The translations under genes and the position numbers were made by a program. A model generated the notes under the pieces. That model saw only the letters and a list, made by a program, of their open reading frames with translations, made no database searches and had not been told where the DNA came from. 64,000 nt of DNA, taken from positions 25,381,067 to 25,445,066 of the forward strand of contig NC_056545.1 in NCBI RefSeq assembly GCF_910596095.1, written 5' to 3'. Source of the stretch: Thunnus maccoyii. Lineage: Eukaryota > Chordata > Actinopteri > Scombriformes > Scombridae. Shown here piece by piece: positions 15,311 to 28,013 of the stretch (positions are counted from its first letter, which is position 1; each line of letters begins with the position of its first letter).

Positions 15311-15737
15311 CAGTGGACACAAAATTGCAAATTACTACCAGTGTTCCTAGCACAGTGCCATTGTTACAGTTAAATAGTTTTTATTTGTAATATCTTCACA
15401 TCTACCCTGCGCTCAATTGCAGAAAATCTCAAACCAAAATTCAGATTTCACGATCCATGAAACTGTCTGTTAAAACGCCGACCATGAACCGCAACATCTC
15501 CAATTCCAATACAGCGTGGGACCTCGTTGCATCACTCTCTCCTTTACATTGTGTCATCTCTCCATTACAGCTATTTAACAAAGCCAGCAAATGCCCACCT
15601 CCCCCAAAAAACAAAGAAGGCTTTACCTGTTGGTGGCGCGAGCCGCTGAAGGTGTACTGGACAGAATGCGGTGGGTATCGGCTCTGCTCGCTGCTGAAGT
15701 TCCCCTGGCTGGGGGGGTAGCCCGAGCTACTGGACAT
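607..15737 (-). CDS. ncor1: Nuclear receptor corepressor 1, N-terminal part (10 coding exons, 3' part outside window)
   Basis: Scaffold corepressor that joins unliganded nuclear receptors to TBL1/GPS2/HDAC3 complexes in the nucleus. Coding exons in transcript order: 15737-15627, 12352-12258, 12039-11832, 11514-11332, 9312-9199, 7192-7136, 6981-6929, 6248-6182, 3068-2896, 697-607. All junctions are GT-AG and phases match, giving 384 codons. Recognisable NCOR1 stretches: the start [12 protein letters not shown] with [31 protein letters not shown] in a helical, coiled-coil-prone segment (about 160-199) that in the family lies in the TBL1/GPS2-binding region; [20 protein letters not shown]; basic [19 protein letters not shown]; and [18 protein letters not shown] running towards the first SANT domain, which is beyond base 1. 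The ATG at 15737 fits the family start. NCOR2 is the paralogue, but the N-terminus and the PIGL neighbour favour NCOR1. The product is partial only because of the window edge. Confidence 0.96.
1764..2378 (+). mobile_element. Non-autonomous DNA transposon, copy B (about 615 bp)
   Basis: The left end TATTGGCCCAAGTATAAGGC and the right end (reverse complement AGTTGGTGCGAATATAAGAC) form imperfect terminal inverted repeats. It is inverted relative to copy A at 1-473; ncor1 coding exon 697-607 lies between the two copies. Confidence 0.75.
3344..4015. repeat. Dispersed fish repeat (GGCTGGGCAATATGGCC type)
   Basis: Begins GGCTGGGCAATATGGCC with GATAT-rich text and ends near GTATATTCGTTATATCGGCC. It includes a GA-rich tract (about 3,805-3,840) and a poly(A) run (3897-3917). 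A related copy lies inverted at 28580-28985. Confidence 0.6.
4567..4648. mobile_element. Minimal foldback element (about 82 bp)
   Basis: Two inverted termini, CCAGTCAAAAGTTTGGACAC and its near-complement TGTCCAAACCTTTGACTGG, are separated by only about 25 nt. These termini are known from abundant fish DNA-transposon-derived repeats. Confidence 0.7.
5255..5720. repeat. Dispersed percomorph repeat in an ncor1 intron
   Basis: Contains ATGTCTCAACAACTGTTGGA, GATTGCCTTGAAATTTGGTT and the TTAGCATGCTGACATTAGCT tail typical of a very abundant fish repeat. The class is unassigned. Confidence 0.6.
9490..10370. repeat. Candidate unclassified repeat, GC-richer than flanks
   Basis: Opens with GTTACGAATGTAACTAAGG followed by TTCTATGAG, phrasing I associate with fish mobile elements, and has more CpG than its AT-rich intron. 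No open frame of note and no terminal repeat was found. Confidence 0.35.
12725..12890 (+). mobile_element. tRNA-derived SINE fragment
   Basis: A B-box-like GGTTCGAGTCC at about 12,788-12,798 is followed by GGGGACCTTTGTCGCATGTC and an AATAAAGGCAACGC tail, the layout of fish tRNA-derived SINEs. It sits in an ncor1 intron. Confidence 0.6.
15260..15305. repeat. (TA)n microsatellite
   Basis: About 23 TA units, about 320 bp downstream of ncor1 coding exon 15737-15627 in transcript direction. Confidence 0.95.
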
Positions 15738-15816
15738 CCTGAATCAGTGCAAGCGGGCTGCTGCTGCTTCACGGATCAGAGGTTTCAGCTAGACCATGTT
15801 TGGAGACACAAACCAC
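15738..15816 (-). other. ncor1: ncor1 5' UTR part of exon 2, with a two-codon uORF
   Basis: A good acceptor (TTGCTGCAG) ends at 15817, so exon 2 probably runs 15816-15627 with the initiator ATG at 15737. The leader holds an upstream ATG at 15797 followed by one codon and TAG (15797-15789), a minimal uORF. The splice assignment is inferred from sequence only. Confidence 0.6.
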
Positions 15817-16631
15817 CTGCAGCAAGACAGGAAACATCACATTTATTTTTTTAATGTCACACTGTAGATATTTACATGACAGAATAAGACATAAGACAGA
15901 ATAAGATAAAGAGAATCTGCCAACCAAGATAAAAGGAATAAACTAAGTTAGATTAACAGTAATGAATAGTCTTGTCAAAAAATACTGCATTTTGAGAGAC
16001 CTGCTAGAGCATCAGATAGAACGTGTGGAACTTGTGATAAGCTATCGTGTGTCGTCTCTTGAACTAACGGTGTGCTGATGAGTTAGTGTGCACAATATAG
16101 ACACAAGACACAACAAGAGGGAGTGCCACAAACCTTTCATATGATAGTATATTTATATATCATTTTTCTCAAAAAGTTCTAATACAGGCCTAAAGCACTG
16201 GTCTGCTGATATTGGCTCTTGTTGCTAATGAAGGTCAAAGAGTTAGTATCGAAGCCAAAATACACCACTCTATGACTTATTAAACTCCTGCATTAAAGTC
16301 AAAGCCTTTAAACAAAATGGGTGCATTAAAGCAGCTGCAGCTCTAAGAAACACCGAAACAGTCTCTCTGTGCATAGAAAGAACAGGGGCCTGATCTCTGA
16401 ACACAGATAACACAGTTAACTTGATTTGTTATTAGCCAGGATTTTTTTAGCTTGTCAGAGCTGTCTGAAACGTATGCGGAGCTGTTATCACAATAATAAC
16501 TTATTACGTTTGAATATTATTTATTCAAAACTGGCTGCATCATCAAGGCCAAAACTTTTTTATATTCATTTCATCCACCAAACATTCAGACCTTGCCCAA
16601 CCTTGACCGAGGAGTTTTTGTCTTGCCTTTA

Positions 16632-17395
16632 CTTAGCAGGCATAGGTGTGCCTTGGTAGCCCACATAAGTGCAACATCTGCAGTTCGATTCCAGCAGTGG
16701 ACCTTTGTTGCAGGTCACTTCCTAGACCCTGTTCACAACTGGCATTAACATGCATCTCCACATGCATCTCGAGTGACCACTTGTGATCAGATTTCACTTC
16801 CTGGCTCTATATGCAAATAAACACATACATCACTTTCATTTGCAAAGACCAAATGCACTGTTGTTTTTAAATAGCAGGAGGCCGCAATGCACTTCCTGTG
16901 CCTAGTCTGCCAGAAATTAAAAGAAGAAACAGTTTGTGATCTAGGCACACAGGCAAAATCAAAACTCTTCAGCCTAAATGGAAATCAGAAAGTGTGTTTC
17001 GTGTGAATTCCATCCACAAGAATCCATTTTGCCTGTTGTTGTGTTGTTGTTTCGCACTTTCATATGACGCCGTTGGCAAACGTACTTCCGCCTACAAAGA
17101 GGACATCAGTTGAGTAGACGGTCCAAACGTGGCCCAGAACACATTCACATACACGCTGCTAAATGAATGTGGCCATATGCAGCCCAGACCATCTCCTAAT
17201 TCGGTCTGACTGATCCGATCTCAATGTGTCCTCAATGCATCTTGGGTGCATTCACACCTGTACTTAGAGCTGTCCCACACGTGATCAGATCACCCGAGAT
17301 GCATTTTAATGCCAGGTGTGAATAGAGCCCTGGTCCCCCCCTTGTTTCCTGTCTACTCTCTACTGTCACTGTAAAAAGGCTTAAAAATGCACCAA
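16632..17395 (+). mobile_element. SINE interrupted by a DNA-transposon-like insertion
   Basis: The left SINE part, 16632-16723, has TGCCTTGGTAGCCCACATAA, GCAGTTCGATTCCAGCAGTGG and a CTTTGTTGCAGGTCACTTC end. The right part, 17333-17395, resumes with CCCCCTTGTTTCCTGTCTAC and AAAAATGC text as in related SINEs. The 0.6-kb insert between them has inverted ends. Confidence 0.6.
16724..17332. mobile_element. Non-autonomous DNA transposon inserted in the SINE
   Basis: The left end CCCTGTTCACAACTGGCATT and the right end (reverse complement CTCTATTCACACCTGGCATT) are terminal inverted repeats; both continue into ATGCATCTC. No coding capacity. The termini look hAT-like, but no clear target duplication was seen. 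Confidence 0.6.
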
Positions 17396-20359
17396 AAATA
17401 TATTTTTTTTAAAAAACTTCACAGGTGTAGATGTTGTTGGAAAAAGTAGGTATTGTTGGGGGAAAAAAACATTTAAAAGTTGATATAATTCATAGTTTGC
17501 AGATAGGTTCTGTATTATCATAGCAACAAAAACGTTGCACAAAAAGTTCACATTTTGCAGGAATGTTGAATATAATCAATTTATGATAAACAATTTAGGC
17601 AGCGTTATGTGCACACAAATCAATGTAATTCTCAGGAGATTCACAATAAAAAGAGTCTATCCATGATTTGAAAATACAATGAAATCAAATGAATATAAGT
17701 GAAATAAACTATCCAAATGTAATCTAAAGATATGAACATTCCTGCTCAAATCCAAAGGTAGCTTATCTCACTGTGAGCTAGAACAAATGAGATCCAAATT
17801 CAAATACAGTTACTTTAATCACAACATTTTGATGAATAAAATGTCGGACGCTTTCTAAACATTCAAGCGTGAACTACAAATAATTCAATATTATTCTAAA
17901 TTATTCAACTTTCATACATGACACCTTAATTATCTGAGTCAGACATACTATTAATATTATCAGTTGGTTGTGCGATTTCATCTCGTTTAAAAGGGCTTTA
18001 AATCTGTTGTTTATTAAAGGGGCTGGCAGGGTGTGTCATTTCATAGTTAAGTGTTAGTTAAGATATTTGTTTCAACAGAAATGTTCTTCCACTCTTAATT
18101 AACTTCTGCTGTACAGCTGCAGTAAACAGGTGCTGTCTCAAACCTTACATGTCGTGCCAATCAATCAATGTTATCAGCACTGATCGTGGTTCCAACTGTC
18201 CGCTCATGTTGTTGTTATTTCAGAATAACGTCAGTCTTTTAACTAATATAATTCCCTCCCGAGATAAATAAATCAATCCTCCACTTGCATTTGAAGACAT
18301 TAGTTAGCTGGAGACATATGTTGCTTAACCTGTATCAGTTAAGCAACGTATGAAGAACAGGACCCAGGACAGAGGTAGGAAATACTGTGACGCTTAAAGA
18401 AAACATACACACCAGATATCCCCATTATTATTTATGGGTTACAAAAAAGAACAGTTTGGTGTGTAGGTTTAGAACAATCACTTTTCCTGGCCCTTTTTTT
18501 AATCATTCTTCACAGTGATCCATCAAATGAATCTGTGTCCTGCTGGCTCTGTCATTTTTTATTCTAGCATGACCACGATGCCAAGACATTACGACGCTAA
18601 CTTCAGGGTTGGGAAGAGCTATTGCCACCATAACCAAGGGTAGGAAGCTGTTATTTTGTTTTTTAAATCCGCAGACAGGTTTGGTGTTCCCAGAATTTGA
18701 GATCCACTTCCACAATTTCAGCAATGCGACTAAAAATATCATCAGTGTCTTCAAGACATGACTTGTAAAAAAAAACAACTAACGTGTCGCAGTTAATACT
18801 GCTGATAGATGGTGATTTTTTTTCTAATTTTTCTACACTTGATTTAATTTGAAACGGTTTTCAATAGCTCCTACATAGTCTTCTCTGTGTTTATGAATAT
18901 TAGGCTTCTCTTTATGCTTCCATGTGACCTCTACACTAAAATTTAGAGTCAGGCTGGCTTTAGTTTTATTGCATTTAGCTTGCAATGCAATCTACATAGC
19001 AGGAAGATTCAGATCTAAGTGGTTGAACCTGAGTTTACAACAAATATAAACATGTGCTGTTTTTGTGATACTGGGAATGTAAATATTTTTCACTATTTTC
19101 TTGCAAGACAAGTTTACAAATTTACCCAATGGGACAAAAAATAGAGTAGAGTTGAGTTGAATTTATGTGCCAAAAATAGTCAACCAAACTTTGCATAAAT
19201 AAATGTAATCCTTGCTTAAAAATGATGAACTTGAGTTGTACCATGAGGTGATGACCAAATATTTATCAGTATGGCTGATAATCAATGACACAGGAAACTA
19301 AAATTCTTGCAATTCTTTGGCTTCAAGTATTGCAACCAGATGATTTGTTCAACTTTGCTCCCCATGAATAAAAGAAAACAGATCATCTGGGTTCAAGCCC
19401 ATGTCACAGCATCCTCCCTGCTTAGCAAAGCACTGAATCCTTGAATCTTAATTATTCACAGCAACTGAGTAAGCATAATAATATGAATATGCTTCAGACT
19501 CAGCTGCCGTGGTTAGTGACATAACTTCCCATAACTTGTTTCTCAACTTGAAGCTATGTCAACTTCTAAAGAAATCAATGATAGGAATCAGTCATTTGAC
19601 CTTCTCACAATAAAGTTAAGCTGTATCCCTTTCTCACTCCCTTTAACATGACGCATAAATGTGGCTGGTTAGATGTATTTCCATTCTGTAATGTCACAGA
19701 AAGCTCTAAGAATTAGTGGCTATAGTGTATTTGGTGTTACCCTTCATCCATCATTCCCAGTTCAGCAGTCTTCTATCATAATTTCCATCGTGGTTTAATG
19801 TCTTTTTGAGAGTAGATGCATGAAGTTTTCAGGTTATGAATCTTACACTGCGTTTGGTCTGCTTTCATGGTTTCAGTTAATTTTAGACAGCATTTACAAT
19901 GGTCTCTCTGATCTGATGAGCTCCATGCAAACCCAGTAACCGTGATGAACTTTATGGCCTCACACACAGTCTGGCTGTGAGAAATCCTACTGCTGTGTGT
20001 TGTTATTGTTGTCTTTTAACACCACACTATCATATAAACGCAATAGGATTTGTAGCTTATCTTGAGGGGGGGATGGGTTTACTTCCACAACAGAGAGCTT
20101 GTCCGGAAATGCACCAAAAACATGCACAATAATAAACGTCGACTCAAAAGTATATATGCCACTTTAGCCCTCCAGTGTACCAACACGACGTTTAAGATGT
20201 TGTTGTTGTCGCTAGCTGGCTAACTTAGCCTGTGTTTCACCTTTCAATTCTCAACCACGTCGCCATCTTGCAAGGCAGATTTTCAGCGTAGACCGGAGCG
20301 CTTAAATATCGTGCTAATTAGACGTGTTTCTTTGCTGCATGTACACGATTTGTACTCAC

Positions 20360-20510
20360 CTCATATCTAGAAAATATACCGAAGGGAGAGAACGGTGTCC
20401 CTGGGCAGAAATATGTGTCAGTTGTTGATTGTAAATCCGCGGGTTACGGGCTGTGGACGGCTGGGCAGACTGAAGGCTGCGCCGCATTTGTCGGTCGATG
20501 TCCTGACAGG
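20360..20510 (-). other. ncor1: Probable ncor1 non-coding first exon
   Basis: A strong donor (AG|GTGAGT on the minus strand) ends an exon at 20360. The upstream side (about 20,400-20,510) is richer in CpG than its surroundings, as expected of a housekeeping promoter. The intron to exon 2 would be 15817-20359. The 5' end of the exon is a guess. Confidence 0.45.
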
Positions 20511-21106
20511 ATAAAATAAATTACCCTTACTCAGTTCAATCCACAGGGTACTGGCACTCATTAACACATGTGTATTTATAAAGAAAAATATAATGCACAG
20601 ATTTACAAAGTAAGATGATGTTATGCAATTCTTTAGATAAACCTTTAAAATCTTAAATGTGGACGTGTATATATACCTGCAAGGACAATGCGGTGTGACA
20701 GCTAAATCGTCCCCTCAAACACGGTAATGTTTCTGGTGGTTGTTCATTTTCACTTCTCAAAAACACAACTTTAGCTTGATTTATATTACGTTCTCCTACA
20801 TTCCCCTTATGTCAGTATTTCATAAAAAAATATTCCGTATCACAATCGTTACTTAATAGGTTGATATAAACGCAAATGAACTGAGAGAGCGAAAGTGACT
20901 TTAAGTGACTAAAACACACTAATATTAGGTGAAAATTGTGCAGCTATCGCTTTTTTTGGATTTAGTTATCTTACTCATTGCATTTGCTGATGAACTGGTC
21001 AGTTATATCAAACGGGCTGCATGTTTTGTTGTTTTAAACGTGTGGAACCAATTGCATTTAAGACTTTTTGTTTTTACACGGAGTGTTTACGGTAACGGTC
21101 AAAATA
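20511..21106. promoter_or_regulatory. Shared head-to-head upstream region of ncor1 and pigl
   Basis: This roughly 0.6-kb stretch lies between the inferred 5' end of ncor1 (minus) and the pigl start codon (plus). It contains no convincing TATA box for either gene and no repeat that I recognise. The spacing suggests a bidirectional promoter; transcription start sites cannot be read from sequence alone. Confidence 0.45.
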
Positions 21107-24100
21107 ATGAGTATTTACCTGGCTGTCTTCATACTCTTGTCCTATCTGATTTGGATAAAATGCATTTTCCATCGACATCGGCGAACATTGTTGAAGTCGT
21201 TGAAACGCGTAACGAACATTTCATCATGCACAGAGCCAAACGGCGCTGACGTCACCGCCCTGATCGTAACTGCGCATCCGGATGATGAATGTATGTTCTT
21301 CGCGCCAACGATTATACGGCTGGTCGAGTTAAAAGCCAGTGTTCATTTGCTGTGTTTATCTGAAGGTACGGTGGTGTTGTTTCCACAAATAACGTTAACA
21401 AATTCATATAAAGTTATGGAGAGTGAATCATTAGTCGTGTGGCTTGCTGCTAGCTAACGTTTCTTAATATTATTACGTGTTTTTTAGTGAAATGAGTTAA
21501 CATAATAGGTGACAAAAAATAAAAGTAAGATTTCCCTTAAAGGAAAGTGAAATAGCATGTCTCCTAAAACACTGGCGTGGCTTTGTCAATAGTTACAATG
21601 TTTTCTTAAGGTCAAGAGTTTTTGAATGTGTGGTAAAATCAAAGTAAGAGTTGTCAGCCCACTCAATATTACGACCTGGAAGTTAACTTCCGATTCTGAC
21701 TTAAAAGACACATAAATAATGATATTTAGCGGCGATTCCCGTTTTTTCACCACTTACACTCATTAAAGAGTGTTAGACATCGTAGAAAAAGCCTAAACGC
21801 TGTTTAAACCCTCTTTCGGATTTGTGAAACCTTTATTTTGCTTATGAAAACAGAAAAAAGGGTGGTTTCACTGATATTTCTCCATCCTGACCACATTAGA
21901 CCAGGCCCAAATCAAAAACCACTAAACTTAGATCTGTCAAATCTGGACTAGATTATTATTATTAAGATATGACAAGTCTAAATCGTATAGTGGTTTTTTA
22001 TCTGGACCTGGTCTAATGTGGTCTGGATGGCAGAATATCAGTGAAATCCCCTTTTTTGTTTTCACAAATAAAATAAAGGTTTCACAAATCTGAAACTGTG
22101 TTTTAATGACTTTCTGGAGTTTCCTTGTTAATCTAGTCCAGATTTGACAAGTTTAGGTTTAGTGGTTTTTGATCTGGACCTCATCTAATGTGGTCTGGAT
22201 GGAGAAATATCAGTAAAACAACCCTGTTTTCAGTCTTAAGGAGCAAAATAAAGGTTTCCCAAATATGAAAATGGGTTTTAACAGCTTTCTACGATGCTTA
22301 ACAGTCTTTCATAAGTGTTAGTGGTGAGGTGAAAAAACAGAATCAGCCACTAAATATAATTATTTATGTTTCCCTTAATTTTCCCTCAACTCCAAATCAG
22401 AATTAACTCCAGCATCATCTCGATATCCATTTAAATACTGAAGAGAATATAATTAAACACTTTTCACATCTGTAGAGCACTGAATTTAACATAGATCCAG
22501 ATCAGCTGATGCTGGAGGACCATCATTACAGAGCTAAAGATAGCATGATATTTCAAAACAATGAAGCACTATGACAATACATTTACAGCCTAATTTGTCC
22601 CTTAAATATTAAACAGGAAACTACTACAATCAAGGAGCTCAGCGTAAGCAAGAACTTCTCAACAGCTGTGCTGTGTTGGGGATACCAGCTTCCAGAGTCA
22701 CCATAACAGACCACAAGTAAGGAGCCATTTTACACATAATATACAAATTACATCTGCATTTAATGTTAAAAACACTGAGGTTGTGTTTCCTTGTAATAAT
22801 TTGCGCTGTTGAAGAATCAGATTTGTGTTTTACATGTTTATACTGTACATGTGCATTGCTGACTCTTCATATGATTTAAACCTAAATGTAAAAACAAAAC
22901 TTCAGTTCAGGAGTCTGGTCTCAACATTTCTGCCTGTTGGACCCCATCAGTCCCCTCCCCACCACCCACAGTCTATCAGAACAAAAAGAGAGTCGACCAC
23001 AAACCCCGTCCTTCCATTCTCACAACAGAGCTGATCCAGCCTGGCCTGATGTATTACCCCTCTGTGTCACAGGGGAAATAAATGACTAGGCCTCATTGAT
23101 AGGTCTGCCCTGTGGGACACACAGCCCCCTAAAAAGCTTTAAAAGCCCAGACTGACATCTATGTATATATTTATATTTCTACAGTATATCTGTCTATAAA
23201 ATGTAAAGCAAAGCAAGTTTTCAAATGATAATTAAAGTAATTTAGTGAAATAAGTTCTGTGTAGTCAAACCATGATATTTGAATAATTCTGCCTGTAATG
23301 TTTACTTTGAGGTCATAGCAGTCTCTCATCACAAGGCTGGTTAACAATATTTCTGGGGAGGAAATTGCCTAGTAGTCAAGTGACGTCTTTTTCCTCTTCA
23401 CTACTAAATGAAACTATTATTTTTTAGTCCCTCATTTATCATCAGTAGCCACTCAGCCATGTAGCTCAGATTTGCTGGAAACAAATTTGTGTGTCAAAAG
23501 TGTCAATCCACTTTTTTTTTTTCATCAGTGTTTCTTGTATTGTCATTGGTTCCCCAACAATATTCTTGCAGAGCTATGTAGGAAAATTAGTGGAATGAAA
23601 ACAGTCGCATATTCCAGCTGTGTTTCAAGACCGCATACTACAGTACCTCAGAGAATTACTGAAGCAAATACACGATAAGAATTGTTTGACCACAAAATGA
23701 ACAATGATTACAGAGTACAATATTCATTTGTTCAAATATTTTTTATCACCGTTAAACGCCATAAATCATGCACAGAAACAACTACGGTTATTGAAGCGAG
23801 GCTGTCACATTCAAAGCAGGGAGCAGAACTGAGATCCAGACCCTCAAACTATACTGTTGTCCAAATACTTGTGGAGCTCGCTCTTCTTCTGTGTTCTTCT
23901 ATATTCTGTTTTGTTTTGTTGTTGATGCAGCTGTAAGCCTTTCAGTCTGCTGGCTCTGGCTATTGGCAAGGTCAAGTTACAGAGAAAGTAGTGGTAAAAG
24001 GTGAAGTTGAAAAGGGGAGGGTTTTTTTTTTTTTGTGGATCAACCCTGCAGCTTCTCTTGAAAATGTTTTGAGTTTCTGAGAACCTCCCGGCTGCCTACA

Positions 24101-27100
24101 TGTGAGTCTCTACATGTTGGTTCACCAGGAGAGCTGCATGAACTCTGGCACTAACCTGGAACTCACAGTAATAAGCTGGCAACATGCCCGGGTTGTCTGC
24201 CCTAGAGAACATTGTTAGTGTGTGTGTGTCTTGTTTTTTTTTTTTTTTTAAACACACACATACACACAGACTTCACCGTTTTATCATCTTGTGCACACAG
24301 AATATAGCTGAACTTTGATCTCAGTGCTGTCTGCACTTCTGCTGAACTGGAGTGTAGCCCATTTTCCCTTTCTTTGTATTCTGTTGTTTGCCCAAAACAC
24401 ACACCTAATCAGCACTTTGAGAACCCCCAGCCCTGCTCACTCTCAACCACACTCGCTCTCTCTCTCCCTCTGGCCCTCCCCTCCTCCTCTTGTCCATGTC
24501 TGCTGAAGCCAACTGCCAAGGACTGTGGGATACATTTTGGCAACGCACTGAGCACTGCTAATGTAGGTCATTCCAAACTGTTTTTCTCTTTGTATGTGTG
24601 TGTACATGGCTAGCCACACTTTGGCTTTTCTCTTAACCTTCTCTGCCCAAGTATGTGCAGATGTACATCCTTGATTTGACCTCTCCTTGTTTTTCTTACT
24701 GACCATGTTATGTGCACAAAGAAAGAAAAAAGATGCAGCGGAGCAATTAGCGGCCTGTTAATTTTTCATGTTTTCATCTCAAACGCATAATGGTGAAGCA
24801 GTGTTTTAATGTCACAGACAGAGATGTGTTTCAAGGTTTAATTAACACAGAAATGCACACAAATCCCAGTAGAATTGTAACCATCTACTCTTTTGAATAG
24901 AAACAAAAGGCCTTTGCAACTTATCAGTTTGATTTACGCAGTATTTACACGCCTGCAATAAATCCTACCTTCATCAAGGTCAGTTTTTGTTGAAACTGTA
25001 GGAGAGTTGTTGATCTAACTTTATGGTCATTTTGGAGGTTGTACTTTGTGCTGCTGCTTGATAAGGCTAAGAGGTGTTTCTAATATTTTGACTACACTCA
25101 TTAAGATAAATCGGATGGACAAAATAGATATGTATACGTCCATGAGAGAGTTATACAAAAGTCATTTGCATTGCTAAACAATTCCACATCAATCTTTTAC
25201 AAGCTATTGATCTGAACAGGACTACATTTCATCTTTCTCCTCACCACATGTCAATGTCATCTATTAGAGCGCTGTCATTTTACAGTATTGTTATGTAGAT
25301 TTGTTATGAAATTAAAAATTTAAATCCAGACAAATTATTCAAGGTCCATTAAATATCTCAGAGTGTTTTGTCTTAAAGTAACTGCAAAGTTCAATTTCAT
25401 ACCTTATTATTTCCTATATGTTCTCACTGCTAACTGCTTTGGCTTTATGAACCTACCACTTAACTGTAGAAGATATTTTATAAAATATTGGATTTTGGAT
25501 GCACATAGCAAGAATGTTTTCTGTTTTTGTATCTGTGAAAGAATGGCCCTGTAAGCTCCAGTAGTTTGGGAAATGAATGTTGTGTCGAGACTAAATCACT
25601 ACACTGTCACCGTGTAGAGTTGTGATGGATGTGGGGTTAGACGATAATGACTGGAGGTAAGGGTAACTCATGCTCAGTAGTTGCAATATGCTGCCTGTGC
25701 TGATTTCCAGACAAATCTCTATTGTTTTGGGACGTTTTCAAAGATCATTTGAAGCCTAAAACAGTGAGCACCTATGCTCATGAACTGGGATTTTTATGTG
25801 ATTCTATCAAAGGCCAAAACTTAGAGGAGCTCTTCAGACGTTCAAAATATTTCAGTTTGGTTACCAAGCTGTGTTTTACTTCTTGACACTTCTCACTGGC
25901 TATAAAGCTGGACTTTTCATTTAGCCTTAGGCTTTGTCTTTGCAGTGTTCAAAAAATCCATATTAATGAGTTATTTGTTCTTGTAACGACACTTAGAATC
26001 CCGTCTTTGTTGAAATGAATGTAATCCTGGCAGTGAATATACATATGACCATTTCTGATACAAATCATCTTCATAATTGCCTCCATACAGTTAGAGTGCC
26101 ATCACAGGTTTGAGATTTTTAAAGTCCTCCTCCACTCAAAAATGTGTTTTTTCTTCTTCTTCTTACAGTTTCATGTTTGAGCTTCACTGTGCAGGATGAT
26201 GTGTGTGCAGAGTTTCACTGTTTTCACTTTCATCTGCTGAAAGCGGGAAGTTTCTCTGTGTTCACCTAAAGTTTAAGGCGTGTACCTACGAGCATGATTT
26301 GTGACATCACAACTACTTTGGAGCCAATCGCGGGCCAGGAGGCAACTTACACTAATGTGGAATCTTGAAGCCTCCAAGACACAAACACTGAGAACAGACT
26401 TTACACTGAAGTAGGAGACATCTTGTATCCAGCTGTTAAACTTCAAATGAACAATATTTGCATATTTATAGATTCTGGAATTAGTTTACGAGGGAGAAGA
26501 TGTCATTTTAAGGATTTTAATTAGATAATGGAACCTTTTTTGTTGAAAAAGACTATTTTATATACATCTTAAAACATGTATGCAGGGGGTCTCAAAAGCT
26601 TTGAGAAAAATCTCAAACCTGTTAAAATTAGAAATGAGGAGGGAAAGTATTAATTAGCAGAATATATGATTGTTACGTTGTATTTTTTTGCACTATTGGC
26701 TATGTGTATTCACTATAATCTCATTCATCAAGGCAGCGTGATGCACTGAATCTACTGGACTTTTTTTTGCTTTCCAGCTTAAGTCTCAACAAACAAAAGT
26801 CCAGCACACAGTGCGGGTAATGTTTCATGATGACAGCTCTGGGTGAGACTCGCTCACTCACAACTATAGCCTAGTTCTCCAAGATGACAGGAATAACACA
26901 TGAATTCTGTTTCTAAATTGGATTTTTCCTTTAATGCTCACTGAATAGGACAGCTGTGTTGACAGTATCTGGGGCCCCAGTGCATGTTGGGGCCTTTGTG
27001 ATCAAGCTCGATCTGAGCACGCTCTGCTGCCTCTCCACTTGCACTGGCTTGACCTCTGTCTGCTCCCTGGACTCGATTATAGCTGCTCACTGCACAAATC

Positions 27101-27920
27101 CAACCGTGTCACTTCTTCACTACATTATCCATCAGACTGAGCTGAAGCCTCACTTGCCACATTTCTTTCTGCATTTAATAATTTTAACCCTGTTCGTGAT
27201 AACATACTTCAGATTTGCTTTAGTTCAAAATCTTTGCTCAGAAGTAAATCACAAACTGAGAGGCTTTTGTTTTTGATTGGAGGGGTGTAATTGTCTGCAG
27301 GGATGTGTAAACAGAGCTCACCACTAGTTTCTGGCAAGTAAAGCCATATTTGCTGCAGTAACATTCTATCCTCACACCGGTTTTAAATATACATTGATCA
27401 GCGGTAAAAATAGCCCGAGCTGATTTATAAGCACATGGCAGGACGCAGTAAATAGTGGTGAGTTGTTCCAGCCCTGCCACTGACCTCTGGCTGTGCTTTT
27501 ATTCTAGATACATTTGTCACCACACATAGTCAAACAGTTGCTTTTCCCATTTACCGAATCTTGCAGCCAGCAGCAAACTGTAATTTTGTCACATTAGATT
27601 GCTGTTTTTCTGCACAACTTACTTTCAAAACAACACTAACAGCATTATTTCCATGGTTATTTTCATGACAGTTTATTACCACAACACCAGTGAATACTGG
27701 CAAAACCTGCAACCATAAATGTCAGTAAATCATTGTGAAACATGTGTCTATTGGTGTTATTACTGCAGTCGTAGCTGCCTTATTACACTGGGATACTGCA
27801 GGCGTACTGTCAGCATGTAGTGGCATCTCAGCCGTTCACAGCAGGACATATAATCTGACTGTGTGGACAGAAGTCTGGCAGTTTCACAGGCCTGTGGTCC
27901 ATGTGACCAGACTAAACAAG

Positions 27921-28013
<93 letters not shown>

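Noticed and set aside
18503-18778. 91-codon minus-strand open frame in the ncor1 leader intron
   Set aside because: No recognisable domain; no supporting splice sites or poly(A) signal in place.
20255-20275. YY1-like CGCCATCTTG near the ncor1/pigl promoter
   Set aside because: Single short motif inside the presumed ncor1 intron 1; not enough to call a site.
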